A stretch of DNA of 64,000 bases from NCBI GenBank assembly GCA_037974965.1, contig JBBPFI010000015.1, positions 407,001 through 471,000 of the forward strand, written 5' to 3'. The stretch is from Dacryopinax spathularia (lineage: Eukaryota; Basidiomycota; Dacrymycetes; Dacrymycetales; Dacrymycetaceae). Made by a program: the position numbers and the translations under genes. Each line of letters starts with the position of its first letter. Position 1 is the stretch's first letter. This document shows positions 24,407 through 35,428 of the stretch, piece after piece. The notes under the pieces were generated by a model. That model was given only the letters and a program-made list of their open reading frames with translations, was not told the DNA's origin and ran no database searches.

Positions 24407-26833
24407 ACAACGCATGCCAATCCCTCGTCCGGAACGGTTGAACCTGAGGAGTAGTCGAGAGAAGTGGACCAGATCTATCCCGCCCCATCGCCGTATCACC
24501 CATCCTTACCTACCACACTTTCAGAGCTGCGCTCAGCCAATGGCTAGACACACGGGTGTCGTGCCGGCCGGAGGCGTTGTGCAAATTTTGTTGATTTCCG
24601 ATTTTCATTTCCTCGCTGTTCGATTGTTACACTCTGCTGGCCTACTACCGAACAGGGAGGACAGCTATGTTGTTTTCGAATATAACATTCTTTTCTTCGT
24701 TTCTCTCTACATCGTTCGCTCGCTCGTATGTTCCGCGGGGTGTCCCTGCCAGCGGGGCGGGGGCGCTAGCTATCCCTCTGCCTGCCGCCGGCTGGAGGAG
24801 CCAGCATTCAAATCGTCGAGCTCCGCCCTCCGAGGAAGCAACCCACTGGTCACAAGGACCCCACCCAAAAACAGCCCGATGGCGTAACACTTCCAGCTAA
24901 GGACTGCCAGCGTGACATGGGACATGACCACCTCAGCTCATCCTTTCATCTCTTCATTTCTTTCCGCAGTCCGTCCGTATCCTCCCGCAATACTCTATCG
25001 CGCGATCCATAGCCCATATCAAGCGTGGCCATCGCTTTCTTTAGTCCGCTATCGCCGATAGAATCTCCTTTGTAGCACACGCATAGCAACATATCTCCAA
25101 CAATGCGGTAAACTGGGAAAAATTTGCCGCGCCAGATCGTGCGGCTACCCCTCGGTGCGGCAGTTACGTGACGTCAAGCACCACCGCTCCGGTCAAATAG
25201 AGCAAGGTGGTGCTGTCTGTTGGTGCCTGAGTGATATACCCATCTTGCGGGAAAATGATCGGCTCGGGCTGACAACAAGTCCCCGCTGCCTGGTGCGGTG
25301 CGGCGCGTGTCGATCGTGCGATCTGACGTTGCTTGGTTGCTCGTCCACATATGTGGGTCATGCGTCGGATCCGCTCTTTCAGCGTATCGGCGCCCGACCG
25401 AGTCCGAGGGATCTGCCCGCTCGGGCAGAGGCTTAGGTAGGGCGAGGCCTGGATTTGGGCGATGGAGCGGCGGAGATGCGGATCGATGAGGTGCTAGATT
25501 TTCCTTATTGAGGGCACAGGGTGGAATAAGGTTGAGCGCCTGTATATGCGAGAACATGGGGCGGAGCCGGAGAAGCGGTGGGGGAAGCGGAAGCTGTGAC
25601 CGCGAAGATATGAACGGTGGTCTCGACTAGATTGGAGAAAGCTGTTGCATCCTGGTTTGTAACTGAATGGAGAAGAATGTCAGTGAGAATTGTAGTCTGC
25701 GTATTCCCGCGCTGACCTCGTCATCATTCCGAAAGATTGTCTTGGTAAGCAGGTTTCAGGCTAGAACGCCATACCCGGAACCGAGCTGTGCTAAAACCGT
25801 TTCCTTAGGGTGGCAGTTGGCTTCCCTGTCAACGTTTGACAGTGTGAATTATAGGCTCCTTGATGACGACGAGTGCTGTCTACTCCCTGCGTTTGGGTTC
25901 TAATGCATCCGGCAGAGTACGTTGGGCCCGGCGCTAGTCGAAGGGATTTCCGCTGAAATGCGAAAACATCACACGTCATTGCAGGCGCTTTGAGCAAGGT
26001 CGTTCTCGACGCACCTTTTAAGGATCTTCACAAGCGGTGACAGCCCATCGCAGGAGAGTCCTCGAGCATGTTTAGCCCAGACCAGGATGCGCCAAATAAT
26101 ACAGGAATCAGGAGTGGGCGTCGTGACCCGTTCCTTGGTCAGAAACACCAGTTCTGTCTTACGCTCATGCGCCAGCTTGGGAAAATATTGCAAGCTCTCC
26201 AGTCCATAGGACAGTACTGTTCGTGATACCAGCAGTAAGATCCCGAGCAGTTCGAGATCGAGCCCAAGCAGAAAGTATCGGTAATGCAGCCTTTACAGCC
26301 ATTCCGCTTGGCGCAAGGCTGCCATTCCCGAACTTGGCTTGGCCTACGATAGTAGTTGCGTAGCCAGACCGAGGGCGAGTATCCCACTGGGTGTCAGACT
26401 GTAGAGCCAAGATGCCGCGGCCTGCCCGACGTTTACTAAAACCAGACGACAGAGCGGTCCAACTTCTCTTCGCCTTGGCAAGTGTCACCGATACTGAACC
26501 GCGCTTCTCGTGTGTGGATTGTCTCCATAGCATTCCAGATACACCAGCCTTTCGCAGGTCGTCACAAGACCGAACCAGAATCCCGAAGCCAAAGTGTGAG
26601 AAAAGCCCAGGGTTTCATCATGACGGTACCGGAGAAAGAGAAGACCGACACAACCCTGCTAACCCTAACCCTGACTCTTCCCGTCCAAAAAGGGAAAAGG
26701 GTCCGCTCGATTGGCTGCTCTCGAACTTCATTTCGCGGTTTCCGGCTCTCACTCACCACACCGACGCCGGCCCGCAAAGGTACGCTCATCACTTGCATAC
26801 AATGTTGCTGTTGGTTGATGGGGGTATTCGCAG
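24407..26833. other. Gene-poor region between peptide gene and uS14m
   Basis: This 2.4-kb stretch has no confidently supported gene. Minus-strand frames at 25969-26193, 26139-26387 and 26165-26533 overlap and look somewhat protein-like in patches, but share no continuous frame and match no family I can name. They may be a decayed gene or chance. TTAGGG-like repeats occur at 26659-26674, just upstream of the ribosomal-protein gene. Confidence 0.45.
26659..26674. promoter_or_regulatory. Telomere-like TTAGGG repeat upstream of uS14m
   Basis: The + strand carries ctaaccctaaccctga, about 2.5 copies of TTAGGG on the other strand, 160-175 bp upstream of the mitochondrial ribosomal-protein start. 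Interstitial TTAGGG motifs in fungal promoters are known sites for Tbf1-type Myb factors, which regulate ribosomal-protein genes in several fungi. Its action here is inference. Confidence 0.4.
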
Positions 26834-27204
26834 ATGACAAACATCCGAATCCTGCGGGACATCGCCAACCGCAAAGGCGTCAAAGCGCACGAAGTTGCCC
26901 GGCGCGCCTACCTCGCCTGCGCACGGAACGAGACGCTCGAGCCTCATATCCGGTACCAAGCGCAACTGCAGCTGAACAACTTCGGCCGGTATACGCGGAC
27001 GACGACGGTCAAGGCTAGGTGTACGGTGAGCGGGAAGGGGAGGGGTGTTATCACTGAGTTTGGGCTGTGTCGCGTACGTCTCTTGTCCATTTTTCCTGCG
27101 TGTCCTGCTGCTGCGCGAAGACTGACGATGAGCGGTTGTAGTATCAGTTTAGGATGCAGGCACTGGCTGGGCAATTACCGGGTGTGCACTATGCTGATTG
27201 GTAG
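26834..27204 (+). CDS. Mitochondrial small ribosomal subunit protein uS14m (Mrp2/S14 family)
   Basis: Two exons, 26834-27073 and 27142-27204; 100 aa, the normal size for mitochondrial S14. The protein reads TNIRILRDIANRKGV at its start, then RYQAQLQLNNFGRYTRTTTV, the conserved block RCTVSGKGRGVITEFGLCRY and the C-terminal signature FRMQALAGQLPGVHYADW, closely following yeast Mrp2 and bacterial S14. It lacks the zinc-binding Cys pairs of some bacterial S14 forms, as expected. It sits in the head of the mitoribosomal small subunit near the decoding region. The ATG directly follows a CAG, so an additional 5' exon encoding a few N-terminal residues is possible but I could not find one. Confidence 0.93.
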
Positions 27205-27314
27205 TAATACACTCCGGCTACTGCATTCTGGGAGAACTAGATGGTACATGTTCTACTGGATGCCAGTGTAATGCTACATCCGCCGTCCTCGCACTCTGGT
27301 ACGAGGCAGGAAAT

Positions 27315-28452
27315 CTAATCCGTATGACTATCGAGGAGCGTATCCACAAACGTCGCAAAATCATCCACTACGAGATCGGGCGGAGGGTCCGTCTTGTTCT
27401 CGTCGCCTGGTCGGTATTTGCCTGTCTTAACTATCCGCTCGTAAGCACTCGCCTGGTCCGTCAAAGGAGGAGAATGGTAGGACGCACCGAGCACACGCAT
27501 AAACCCACACTCTATAGCCCCTTCTCCCAGATCGCTCCTAACATCATCCCCCACCATAGCCACCCTCCCACCCTTCCTGTCCTCCTCCTCCTCGCCCAAG
27601 CCTTCTAGGCAAAGTTCGTAGAACAGCCTGCTGGGCTTCCCGACTACTTTCGCGCGCACGTCCGCAGCCTCTTCAAGAGCGGTTATGAACGGTCCCGGTC
27701 CAAGGGAGAGCAGGCCGTCCGTATCGGCAAAGTAGCGTGATCGGTGGGTCGCTATTAGTGCTGGCGCCGGCCTCCGGCTGCTTTCCTCCTGGTTGGTCTG
27801 ATTGTGTTCTTTGGGAGGAGATGCGGAATGCTCTCCCTTGAGGACCCGGAAGGCTTCGTTCAGCCTTGGATAACTCAACTGGCTTGGGGCGAGGCCAACA
27901 ACAACACAATCATGTTCCTCCCCCTCTCCCTCAGGAAAGGAAGACTTGGCCGACTCAGACAGCAAGAGCAGTGGGTTCCTGCTCATTTATCAGCCGCGTT
28001 CCACTGTTTGGATGCGAGGCAGAGAACGCACTTGTATCCCCGATCGTGCACCAACTGCCTCGCAGCACCCAAACTGGTCCTCACGTCCTTCTCTCCCACT
28101 CCAAACCCAAGCTTCTTCAACCTAGCCAACAGATCCCGCTCAGATTCCTTAGTAGTATTCGAGCTGCCCTCTCATATCAGCCATGCCTCCCGCGAATGGG
28201 CAGGAGGGAGAGGAGGGGACGGACCATAGTCGATAAGGCACACCAGCCTGGCGGAGCTTTCGCAACGCTTCAGCTGCTCTGGGTGTGGGGACGTCGCCAG
28301 TGTGTAAAGTTCCGGATAGATCTATGAGGAGTGCGCGGACGTCCTTTAGGCTAGGACCAAGTAAGCATCAAATACCTTGCGTTGAGGTGTACGGCGTGTA
28401 GTGCACAGGGAGAGAAGCACCTTTTCCGCCCCGAAGAAGAAGAAGTCATCAT
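27315..28452 (-). CDS. HAD-superfamily hydrolase, HDHD2/LHPP-like
   Basis: Four exons: 28421-28452, 28225-28350, 28032-28163, 27315-27978; 317 aa. All four HAD motifs are present: motif I LLIDLSGTLHTGD (first Asp nucleophile, the second acid replaced by Ser as in HDHD2), motif II LCSNTTKES, the motif III Lys in VVGKPSRLF, and motif IV MVGDDVRSDLGEG. The C2-type cap lies between motifs II and III. It is therefore a class IIA phosphatase; homologues dephosphorylate small metabolites or phospho-lysine/phospho-histidine. Compared with animal HDHD2 it carries a hydrophilic insertion of about 20-25 residues (around KEHNQTNQEESSRRP) before the cap end. The tiny first exon (10 codons plus 2 nt, MMTSSSSGRK) is supported by exact frame joining. 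It ends 111 bp from the stop of the converging uS14m gene. Confidence 0.92.
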
Positions 28453-29193
28453 ACGCGCCTGGCGCAGAAGCATACGCCCCCTTCCCAGCTTCTTTGCCTC
28501 CTGGCCTTCCCAGCCGCTTTTCGTTCCCAGAAAGATAAAGTAAAGCTTCGACGGACCCGGGCAGAAGCACCCGTGAAGTGAAGCAGACAGAAACGTGCAC
28601 GGAACACGGTGGTTGTCAGGCACCAACTCGCGTCGTGTGGCTCCTATCGGAAGTCATGAAGGAGATTACGACAATCATATTCCCACGTGAACATCTTTGT
28701 TGATACTGTTGACATCGCCGATGTCAAGGGGACTGTTTGCTGCGCGCTGTCCTGGAGCGTGGGATGAACCGGATGGTAGGGGGGTGGGTTACATTACAAC
28801 CTTACGGCGTTACATTCTTCACATTCCACGATTGTCGCTTGACGACGATGTACGCAGGAAGGTTGGTGCCGGCACACGGTACGTTGTCGGTCTTTCCACG
28901 GGAGGCGGTAGAACACCACCCCCTTGCCTTCCTACCGCGGAGCAGCTAGTCAGCATGTTGCTCGTCTGCGCAGCACAGAGAGTGGGGCAAGCCAGGAAGG
29001 AGTCTATTGCAATGGATTGCCATTCAGGTATTCAGATACAGCGGATATCGACGCGACGCTCAGACATGTACCAGAGACAAAAAAGCTTGAGAGTATAAGA
29101 GCAGGAGATGGAGAGCACGGAAACACGACACTGGAGAGAAAGAGAAACCCATAGTCCGTCCTAGAGCAGCATATATGCGTCCCACATCGCCCT
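28453..29193. other. Intergenic region upstream of HAD hydrolase
   Basis: About 0.74 kb between the HAD hydrolase start and the 3' end of the next minus-strand gene. No gene is seen. A GCATATATGC palindrome lies at 29169-29178, just past the downstream gene's stop. Confidence 0.6.
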
Positions 29194-30102
29194 CTAAACC
29201 GCAGCGGCGGCAGGAGCTGCAGGAGCTGCAGGAGAGGCCGGCTTCTCCCTCTCCCTTTCCCGCTGCACCTCGACCTCCCGCCTCGCATACGCCTCCTTCC
29301 CGAACTGAGCCGAGATTGGACTTATAGGCAAGTTCGGCGGGAGCGTTGGGATCGACACGGGCGTCATAGGCCTCATCGGCGACCTCGGCGCATGCGTAAC
29401 ATGGTGGCCCGATATCCTCGGTGAAGCCGTATGCGGCGCCTGCAGCCCGTTTGCCTCCCCTTGGGCAGAGGAAGAGGAGCGAGCGATATGAGCGCGCAGG
29501 AGGGCCGAGATAGGTGCAGGGGCGATATCGGGGTTGTTGGATTTAGGAGCGAGGGCGAGCGGTTGAGGGCGGTTGGCACGGCGCAGGGATTGGGAGATTG
29601 GGGGGGTGGGGAGCGCCTTCTCGGCTGATTTGTTCGCTTTGTCTATGTTGATGGACGGGACGCCTGCGGCGCGCTGTACGACGTATGAGTATCTCGCGTA
29701 CTGGAACAAAAGAGGAGAACTCACCCCTTGGTACGGCGCAAACCGATGTCCGCCCCTCCCGACGCCTACATTTTCCTTCGCCCCAATACCCCCCGAAGGG
29801 GGAGAACGCGACTTCCTCGACCTTGGCTGGTGCTGGCCATCGACAGCGGCGAGCTGAGATGCCGACCGGGAGGGGATGACAGGTGACTGGCTCGTCCGCG
29901 TCGAGCGCGATGAAGTCGTGCTACGCGTATCGGACGCCGCGTCGTCGTCTATCACCGCAGGCGGGTTGCGCCATGCCGAGGCTGAAGTGGAGGACGAGGT
30001 GGAAGAAGCGGCGAACGTAGGCGAGAGAGGCCGTTCTTCAGGATGACCGAGTGACTCCATTAGCTGAGGGAACGAGGGGAGGGACTGGTTGACAGAGAGC
30101 AT
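29194..30102 (-). CDS. Uncharacterised Ser/Pro/Ala-rich disordered protein
   Basis: The minus strand is open for 302 codons. I predict one 51-nt intron (29674-29724; donor GTGAGT, acceptor ACAG), giving exons 29725-30102 and 29194-29673 and 285 aa. Because the intron is a multiple of three and has no stop, the unspliced form is also translatable. The protein is rich in Ser, Pro, Ala and Arg, with SP/TP-type phosphorylation sites (MRPMTPVSIPTLPPNLPISP) and a basic/acidic C-terminal helix (YARREVEVQREREREK) ending in a Pro/Ala tail. No domain or membrane segment is seen and the family is not recognised. A regulatory or scaffold role is possible but unproven. Confidence 0.7.
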   Translation of the reverse strand: MLSVNQSLPSFPQLMESLGHPEERPLSPTFAASSTSSSTSASAWRNPPAVIDDDAASDTRSTTSSRSTRTSQSPVIPSRSASQLAAVDGQHQPRSRKSRSPPSGGIGAKENVGVGRGGHRFAPYQGVSSPLLFQYARYSYVVQRAAGVPSINIDKANKSAEKALPTPPISQSLRRANRPQPLALAPKSNNPDIAPAPISALLRAHIARSSSSAQGEANGLQAPHTASPRISGHHVTHAPRSPMRPMTPVSIPTLPPNLPISPISAQFGKEAYARREVEVQREREREKPASPAAPAAPAAAAV

Positions 30103-31092
30103 TTATATCGCTTCTGTCTCCCTAGCCTTGGCTGGATTGGGCCGGCTGGGAGGGGTTGCGAGGATGGGTTGGTTGTGAGGGAGTAGGGGGTGGGAGACCG
30201 GAAATGGAAGTGTGCTGGATACTTAGATGAAGGCCTGAGCGCGTGCCGGGAATGGAAGGGGGTGGCTGGAGGTCGGGACGCGCGCTGTGCTGGATTTGAC
30301 ACGGTAAGGGTAGGGCAGTTATAACGGGTTTCCGCGACCGGTAAGGCGATGAGCTCTCACGTCAACGTTCAGACCAGAGTAAGGAGGGAAGGGGGAAAGC
30401 AGGACAGCCTGACGAAAGAGGATGTGGGAAGGGTATGTATGGTACAAATAAGCACTGGCCAGGGACGGGCGTTGCAGATGCGCGATGGAAGAGAAAGCGC
30501 CGTTGTACCCGTTGGTTGTCAAGGGATGCGACCCACCATCACTGCTTCCGTTCTCAATCGGCCACCTCTTTCGCTTTGGTTGGTTACTGACTGTTACCCC
30601 TGGCATTCCACACTCGTCGTCGTCGTCGTCACCAGTCACCGGTCTCATCGGTCTACGAGCCCAGTGCTGCGAGGACGACCATCTCCTTCACGTACGTGTT
30701 CTACTAAGAACAGACACCAAGACCACCTCAGTGATGTTGTTACTTGGTGATATGTAGCGTTGCATTCCCAACGAACCAGGACCAATCTACGTAGAACACG
30801 TCTAGAAACGCCCCAACGCAACACGTACAATAACGTATCCAGGTCTCCGGCGCCCCATTTCTAAGATCTTCCACCCGCAGTTCAGAACTGATCTATCTCC
30901 GACTCGCCGCGTGTAAGGGGGGGCAAGAACAAAAGGCCCGTCCATGTGCGGGCGGCGAGCGGCAACAATGCGCATCTCATCGTTTCCCGAATCCCGTCGT
31001 CTTGTGCCTTGTTACGCCCGAGACCCCTCCCACAGTCGTGCAACGTTCCGCGTTCCCGTCGCCTGCGCAGCTCGTCCCCAGCAGGTGTGAGA
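30103..31092. other. Intergenic region, disordered-protein promoter and cystinosin 3' flank
   Basis: About 1 kb. It holds the promoter of the minus-strand disordered protein and the 3' flank of the minus-strand cystinosin gene. The + frame 30349-30750 is open but has no protein-like signal, and I see no gene. Confidence 0.55.
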
Positions 31093-32413
31093 CTAGTCTC
31101 GCAACAAAGGCGTCTGCTCGTCCTGCGCCCGTCCCGCTATCCCGGTTTCGTCCGCAATAGCAGCAGGACCGGGATGTTCTTCCAAGTCTGGCTTCTCGAC
31201 TGCGTGTCGGTAGAGGATATAATGTTGAACGATGAATAATACGTCGAACAGCATCGAGAGGAGTGACAGGCCACTATCAGACAAAATCAGGAGATAGTCA
31301 GCTCGGCCCCGGTAAGATCATGTAAAGAAGCAGTTATGGAGCGCGAATATTGCGAAGTGCCGCGTAGCGGTCGGAAGAAGGAAGGAGGACGCACAACTTG
31401 ACCGGGTTACCGGTGATCGCTGTCCAGTCCCGGGCGAGCCAAGAGTCGAGGCATAGTTGTGCTCTATAGTTTCTCATTAATCCTCCATCAAGTGCACAGG
31501 TGATGTGGCTTACAGCGAAAGCACTCCGCCGCCAAAGTCCTATTCCCATATTCGTTGGTCAGCGGTGGTAGCGCAGGGGTAGGAAGGAGAGCGTACCAGG
31601 AGGATATTAACGATACTCCACCCCACCGTGCTCTTCCTCTGGTAATTCAACCACGCCTACCACACGCACCCCACATCAACTCTCGCCCACTCCTCGCAAG
31701 AAGAACAAACAACGAACCTGAGGCACATACTTCGCAATAGAGACATACAGCTTGAAATACGACAGATGGTACAAGAACGGCAGGATCTTCTCCGCTGCCG
31801 AAATGACGAGGGTGAGGTCGATAAGACAGAAGATCGTGAATGCGGTGAGGAGGACGCGGTTGAAGTTTGATAGACGTTGGTTGGGTGCGCGCTGTCCCCG
31901 CAGTCAGTCAGCTGTCCGTTCTCAGCGAGGCAAGGTGGAGGGCTTACGGGGTACCAAAATGTTTGGAGGAGCGTAACAGTCGCGAGGGTGAACGCCTACT
32001 CCCGTCAGCCGCGGTCCAGAAGCAGGAGAAGTGGACAGGAAAGGGGAAGGCGCACATGAACAGCAAAAGCCACATCGTTCCCCCTCACAGAACTCTCATG
32101 TCCCCCATTCCTTTCCCTATACTGCCGCCTAACTTCAGGGGAGAAGAACATCGCGCTCGTAAATATCGCGTAGGATCCATGGCCGTAGACGTTGAGCCAT
32201 GTGAAGTCCATCGAGAGGCCGTCCACCCTATCATGATATCAGCGCTTCACTCCCAGACAGTGGGCAGGCAGAGGGTTGGAGAGGAAGAGACGGGACGAAC
32301 CGTTTCCTCCGATAGTTCAGGACCACCTGTCCATAGAAGGAGAAACTCCATAGGAAGAAGTACGTCCATCCAATCACAGCCGAAAGCACTTCCAGAGGCG
32401 CGTTGTCCGTCAT
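31093..32413 (-). CDS. Cystinosin/Ers1-family lysosomal (vacuolar) cystine transporter
   Basis: Eight exons: 32301-32413, 32056-32227, 31948-31995, 31718-31891, 31597-31656, 31514-31539, 31395-31463, 31093-31273; 280 aa. It is a seven-helix PQ-loop protein. The first PQ-like loop reads YGQVVLNYRRKRVDGLSMDF and the second YVPQAWLNYQRKSTVGWSI, followed by the family block DFGGGVLSLAQLCLDSW and PVKFGLSLLSMLFDVLFIVQ, which aligns well with human cystinosin (compare its KFGLGVFSIVFDVVF). It should export cystine with protons from the vacuole or endosome. The C-terminal tail (about 40 aa, ending EQTPLLRD) has an acidic dileucine-like sorting motif where cystinosin has its own sorting signal. Every exon join is phase-consistent. 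Confidence 0.94.
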
Positions 32414-32791
32414 CCTTTCTCCCTCAGCTGAGGCAGTAGCAGCAATAATGAAGGAGAAGACAAGCAGCTGGAGTCCATCGCCGGCGCTCTGCTCGACCCC
32501 TAGGACAGCTCGGACAGCGATGGCGCGACCTCAGACTGGTCTATCCATCGCGCGGAAGTCACGGGATTCGAGGTGGGTTCTGCATCGCCACTTAGATGCC
32601 CTGAGGCGGTTTGCAACCCTCTTCTTCTCATACGTCCACGCCTCGACCAGACCTGCCGACTTTCGCGCATCAATAACCACGGCCAGGCAGACTCGGAGGG
32701 GAATGGGACCGTCCACAAACATATTGTACGTCCCCCTCCATGAGGAGCCAGGAGAAGGAAGAGATGCTGATAGTTTGTTCGGGGCACACAG

Positions 32792-33016
32792 ATGATCCCA
32801 ATAATCAAACGACTCCGCCTAACCGCCTCCCAACGCCGATCAATAACCTCGACCCTATTCGCGCTCACGGCAGCCGCGGCGGTTGTGACGGTCGCTCTAC
32901 CCTGTCCGGCAACGGAGAGGAAGATGCATGGACGAGTGAAGGGTGATGTGATTTCTGGGGATGTGCTTGAGAGGTCGGCGGGGAAGAGGAGGTGGATCGA
33001 GGAGGTTAGGAGGTAG
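32792..33016 (+). CDS. Small single-pass membrane protein, uncharacterised
   Basis: One open frame of 74 aa, divergent from the cystinosin gene. It starts with a basic stretch (MIPIIKRLRLTASQRRS), then one hydrophobic helix (LFALTAAAAVVTVALPCPA, about residues 22-40), then a charged tail ending RRWIEEVRR. The ATG follows CACACAG, a good splice acceptor, so an upstream exon is likely, but the + strand frame at 32520-32725 cannot be joined in phase at its GTACGT donor. The short size and positive N-terminus fit a mitochondrial inner-membrane small protein, but the family is not recognised. The opposite-strand frame here (32500-32868) is judged a shadow. Confidence 0.45.
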   Translation: MIPIIKRLRLTASQRRSITSTLFALTAAAAVVTVALPCPATERKMHGRVKGDVISGDVLERSAGKRRWIEEVRR

Positions 33017-33374
33017 CGCCGGGTCTTGAAAGATAGAGGGGATCAAGTGCGTGTTCGGTACTTGATTGGTGGAGGATGTGTTCTGACCTGTTTTGTGTGC
33101 AGATTCTTCTAAAGCAATGTATCATTAATATCAATCGAATCCTGAACTGGCGAGACGGCGACCATTTGCTAGGCTACCGGTACCGCGACTTCATAAATCT
33201 TGCTCGGAACGAGCACGAACGTAAACGCGGGAATAGCGTGATGACAGACATCACACAGCCAAAATTCGCGCGCATACACAAATCATCATTACTCACTAAC
33301 TAACGAAAGGGTATCGACAAAAACCAAAAGCACAAACTACAAGCAAGATATAAACATAAGCCGTAGATCGGCAC
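33017..33374. other. Intergenic region
   Basis: A 358-bp AT-richer stretch lies between the small + strand gene and the aldehyde dehydrogenase stop codon. No gene is seen; it is probably the two 3' flanks. Confidence 0.6.
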
Positions 33375-35428
33375 TTATTTCCTCTGCTTCAACCGTTGAG
33401 CCACCGCCGCAGCAAGCATAACGACAACACCTGCCCCGAATATCCGTGCCCATATGCTCTGCAAAATCGAAGGTGGCTTAGTGCCCGGTTTGGGGTAGGG
33501 GATGCTCGGCCCGGCGATGAAGGCGAGGCGACCGAAGTTCTCTGCCTGCCGGGGAGGTTTAGGCGGGTGGAAAGGGGGAAGGAAATGGGAGCACGTACGG
33601 AGTACGGTGGGTTGCGGAGCTTCATGAGCATGTACATCCAGTTGGGTGCCTCCAACACGGTTCGGCGATGGGTGAATTCGTCGAAGGCGGCTTGGCCGTG
33701 GTGTGCCCCGTCTGCGACCGTTCAGCGTAGGTCCGACGTAAAGTGGAACGAAAGGCTTACATCCGGAGTTGCCCACACCGCCGATTGGAACGGAATTCGC
33801 TGCAGCTTGCAGAACGGTGTCGTTTACCATGAAACCGCCGCTGCGTGTATGCGTCCGAACTATGACAATTGTCAGACACGCGCGCATTGGATAGATGCAC
33901 GACTGACTGTATTCTTTTGTCTTGCCATCGCTGGAGAAGACGTAGATCTCCAGCGGAGATTCACTAGGAACAAGTTGAGCAATTGGTGATGTCCAAGCCG
34001 TTTTCGACCCACCCACTGCGGACGAACTCGACAGCTTCGTACATGTCCTAGAAAACAGTTGAATACCCCACGTCGAGCTCTGATAGACGGGCGGCACATA
34101 CCTTGACAGGAACAATAGGCAAAATAGGCCCAAACAGCTCCCTACTCTCAGTCAGCACTCTCGCCTCCTTCGCCCAGCGACGCACTCACATCTCCATCAA
34201 CGAATCGTCCTTCGACACGTTTTTATATACAGTCGGCGCAATAAACCTGCTTTCCGCGTCCGTTTCCCCGCCGCAGACGACCTCCCCTTTGCTCCGGTCC
34301 ATTACGTCTTTGAGTCGATCGAAGCTCCTGCGATCTACGATCCGGCCTAGGGAATCGGACTTGCCAGCGCCTTCGGGGTAGAAGGTGTCGTATCTGGCCA
34401 TTCAAGATCAGATGACAGCGCAAGGGCAGAAGGAAAGAGCCAGGTACGCACGCCTTCTTGAATGCAGCCGCGAGCCGGTCCATATGCTCCGCTGGAACAA
34501 GTATGTAGTCGGGAGCAAGGCAAGTCTGACCGGCGTTGACCGTCTTCCCCCAGAGGATCTTCTCCGCTGCCGTGTCGAAGTTCACCGTACCATCAACGAA
34601 CACCGGTGACTTCCCACCGAGCTCGAGTGCAACGGGTGTAAGGTGCTTCGCCGCTGCAGCAGCAACGATCTTGCCTACTCTAGGGCTGCCAGTGAAGAAG
34701 ACTATATAGTATGGTCAGCGGAGGACAGCATATATGCGTCAAAGATGCGCACTTTGGTCCCAGCGGAGCTCTAGGAGCTTGGTTGTCTCCTCTACCGCCC
34801 CGTTCACCACCTTGTACGCTTCGTTATCCAGGTACTTCTCGATCAGCTCCGTGAAGAGAGCCGAGATATTGGGGATCAGTTCGGACATCTTGATCACGCA
34901 CGGGCAGCCGGCCGCAATGGCTCCTATAAGAGGAGAAATGACACAATACAAGGCTTGGGTACAGTGAGCACACGCCTTTTGCATGACAGACGCCGGAGTG
35001 CTCACGATAGTTAAACGGCGAGATGATCAGTCCAACCCCCTTAGGCTCCTTCGTCACCCTCGGCCTCATCGGGCCAAACGTCGTATCAAACGGCGCATAC
35101 TCCGTCTTCATCCACTTGTGCAGGTTCTTGATCGCATGCACGCACGCGCCGATCTGCACGTTCGTCTCGATGAAGGGCGTTTCGAGCTTGGGTCGGCCCA
35201 GGTCTTTGTAGAACGCGTCGTTCCAGCGGTCTTGGTTTTCGTGAAGCATGTATGCGAGCCGGATTAGCTGCTCGCGGCGGTAGGCCTCGGGCCGACACTT
35301 GTTGGACATGAATGTTCGTTGGAGGTCGGCATGGTACTGCGGGGCTTGTGAGCAATGGTGCTTTACGGGCGGTATATGCGACTTACCTGCTCGATGGTCT
35401 CAAGCGGAGTAAACTGGAGGGTAGACAT
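33375..35428 (-). CDS. Fatty aldehyde dehydrogenase (ALDH3 family), C-terminally membrane-anchored
   Basis: Eleven exons: 35387-35428, 35006-35336, 34753-34953, 34452-34701, 34190-34393, 34102-34141, 34013-34047, 33908-33963, 33761-33859, 33599-33711, 33375-33545; 513 aa. Key ALDH features in order: substrate and NAD-binding [20 protein letters not shown] with KMSELIPN, the Rossmann motif [11 protein letters not shown], general-base Glu in [10 protein letters not shown], catalytic Cys in [19 protein letters not shown] and [18 protein letters not shown]. The C-terminus adds one hydrophobic helix ([20 protein letters not shown]), the tail anchor of fatty aldehyde dehydrogenases and yeast Hfd1, placing it on ER, lipid droplet or mitochondrial outer membrane. 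It oxidises long-chain aldehydes from sphingolipid and ether-lipid turnover to acids. Introns 1 and 3 carry the CGCATATA element. Confidence 0.95.

Noticed and set aside
25969-26533. Patchy protein-like minus-strand frames as a possible decayed gene or transposon relic
   Set aside because: The frames overlap without a common frame and I cannot name a family, so a relic is not claimed.
32520-32725. + strand frame MARPQTGLSIARKS... as exon 1 of the small membrane protein
   Set aside because: Its GTACGT donor leaves phase 2; no acceptor in the following 66 nt joins in frame without a stop.
32500-32868. Minus-strand frame upstream of the cystinosin start (reading ...IDRRWEAVRRSRLIIG...)
   Set aside because: It does not continue into the cystinosin frame and ends in a stop; the + strand small protein in the same place has a clear membrane segment and a better start.
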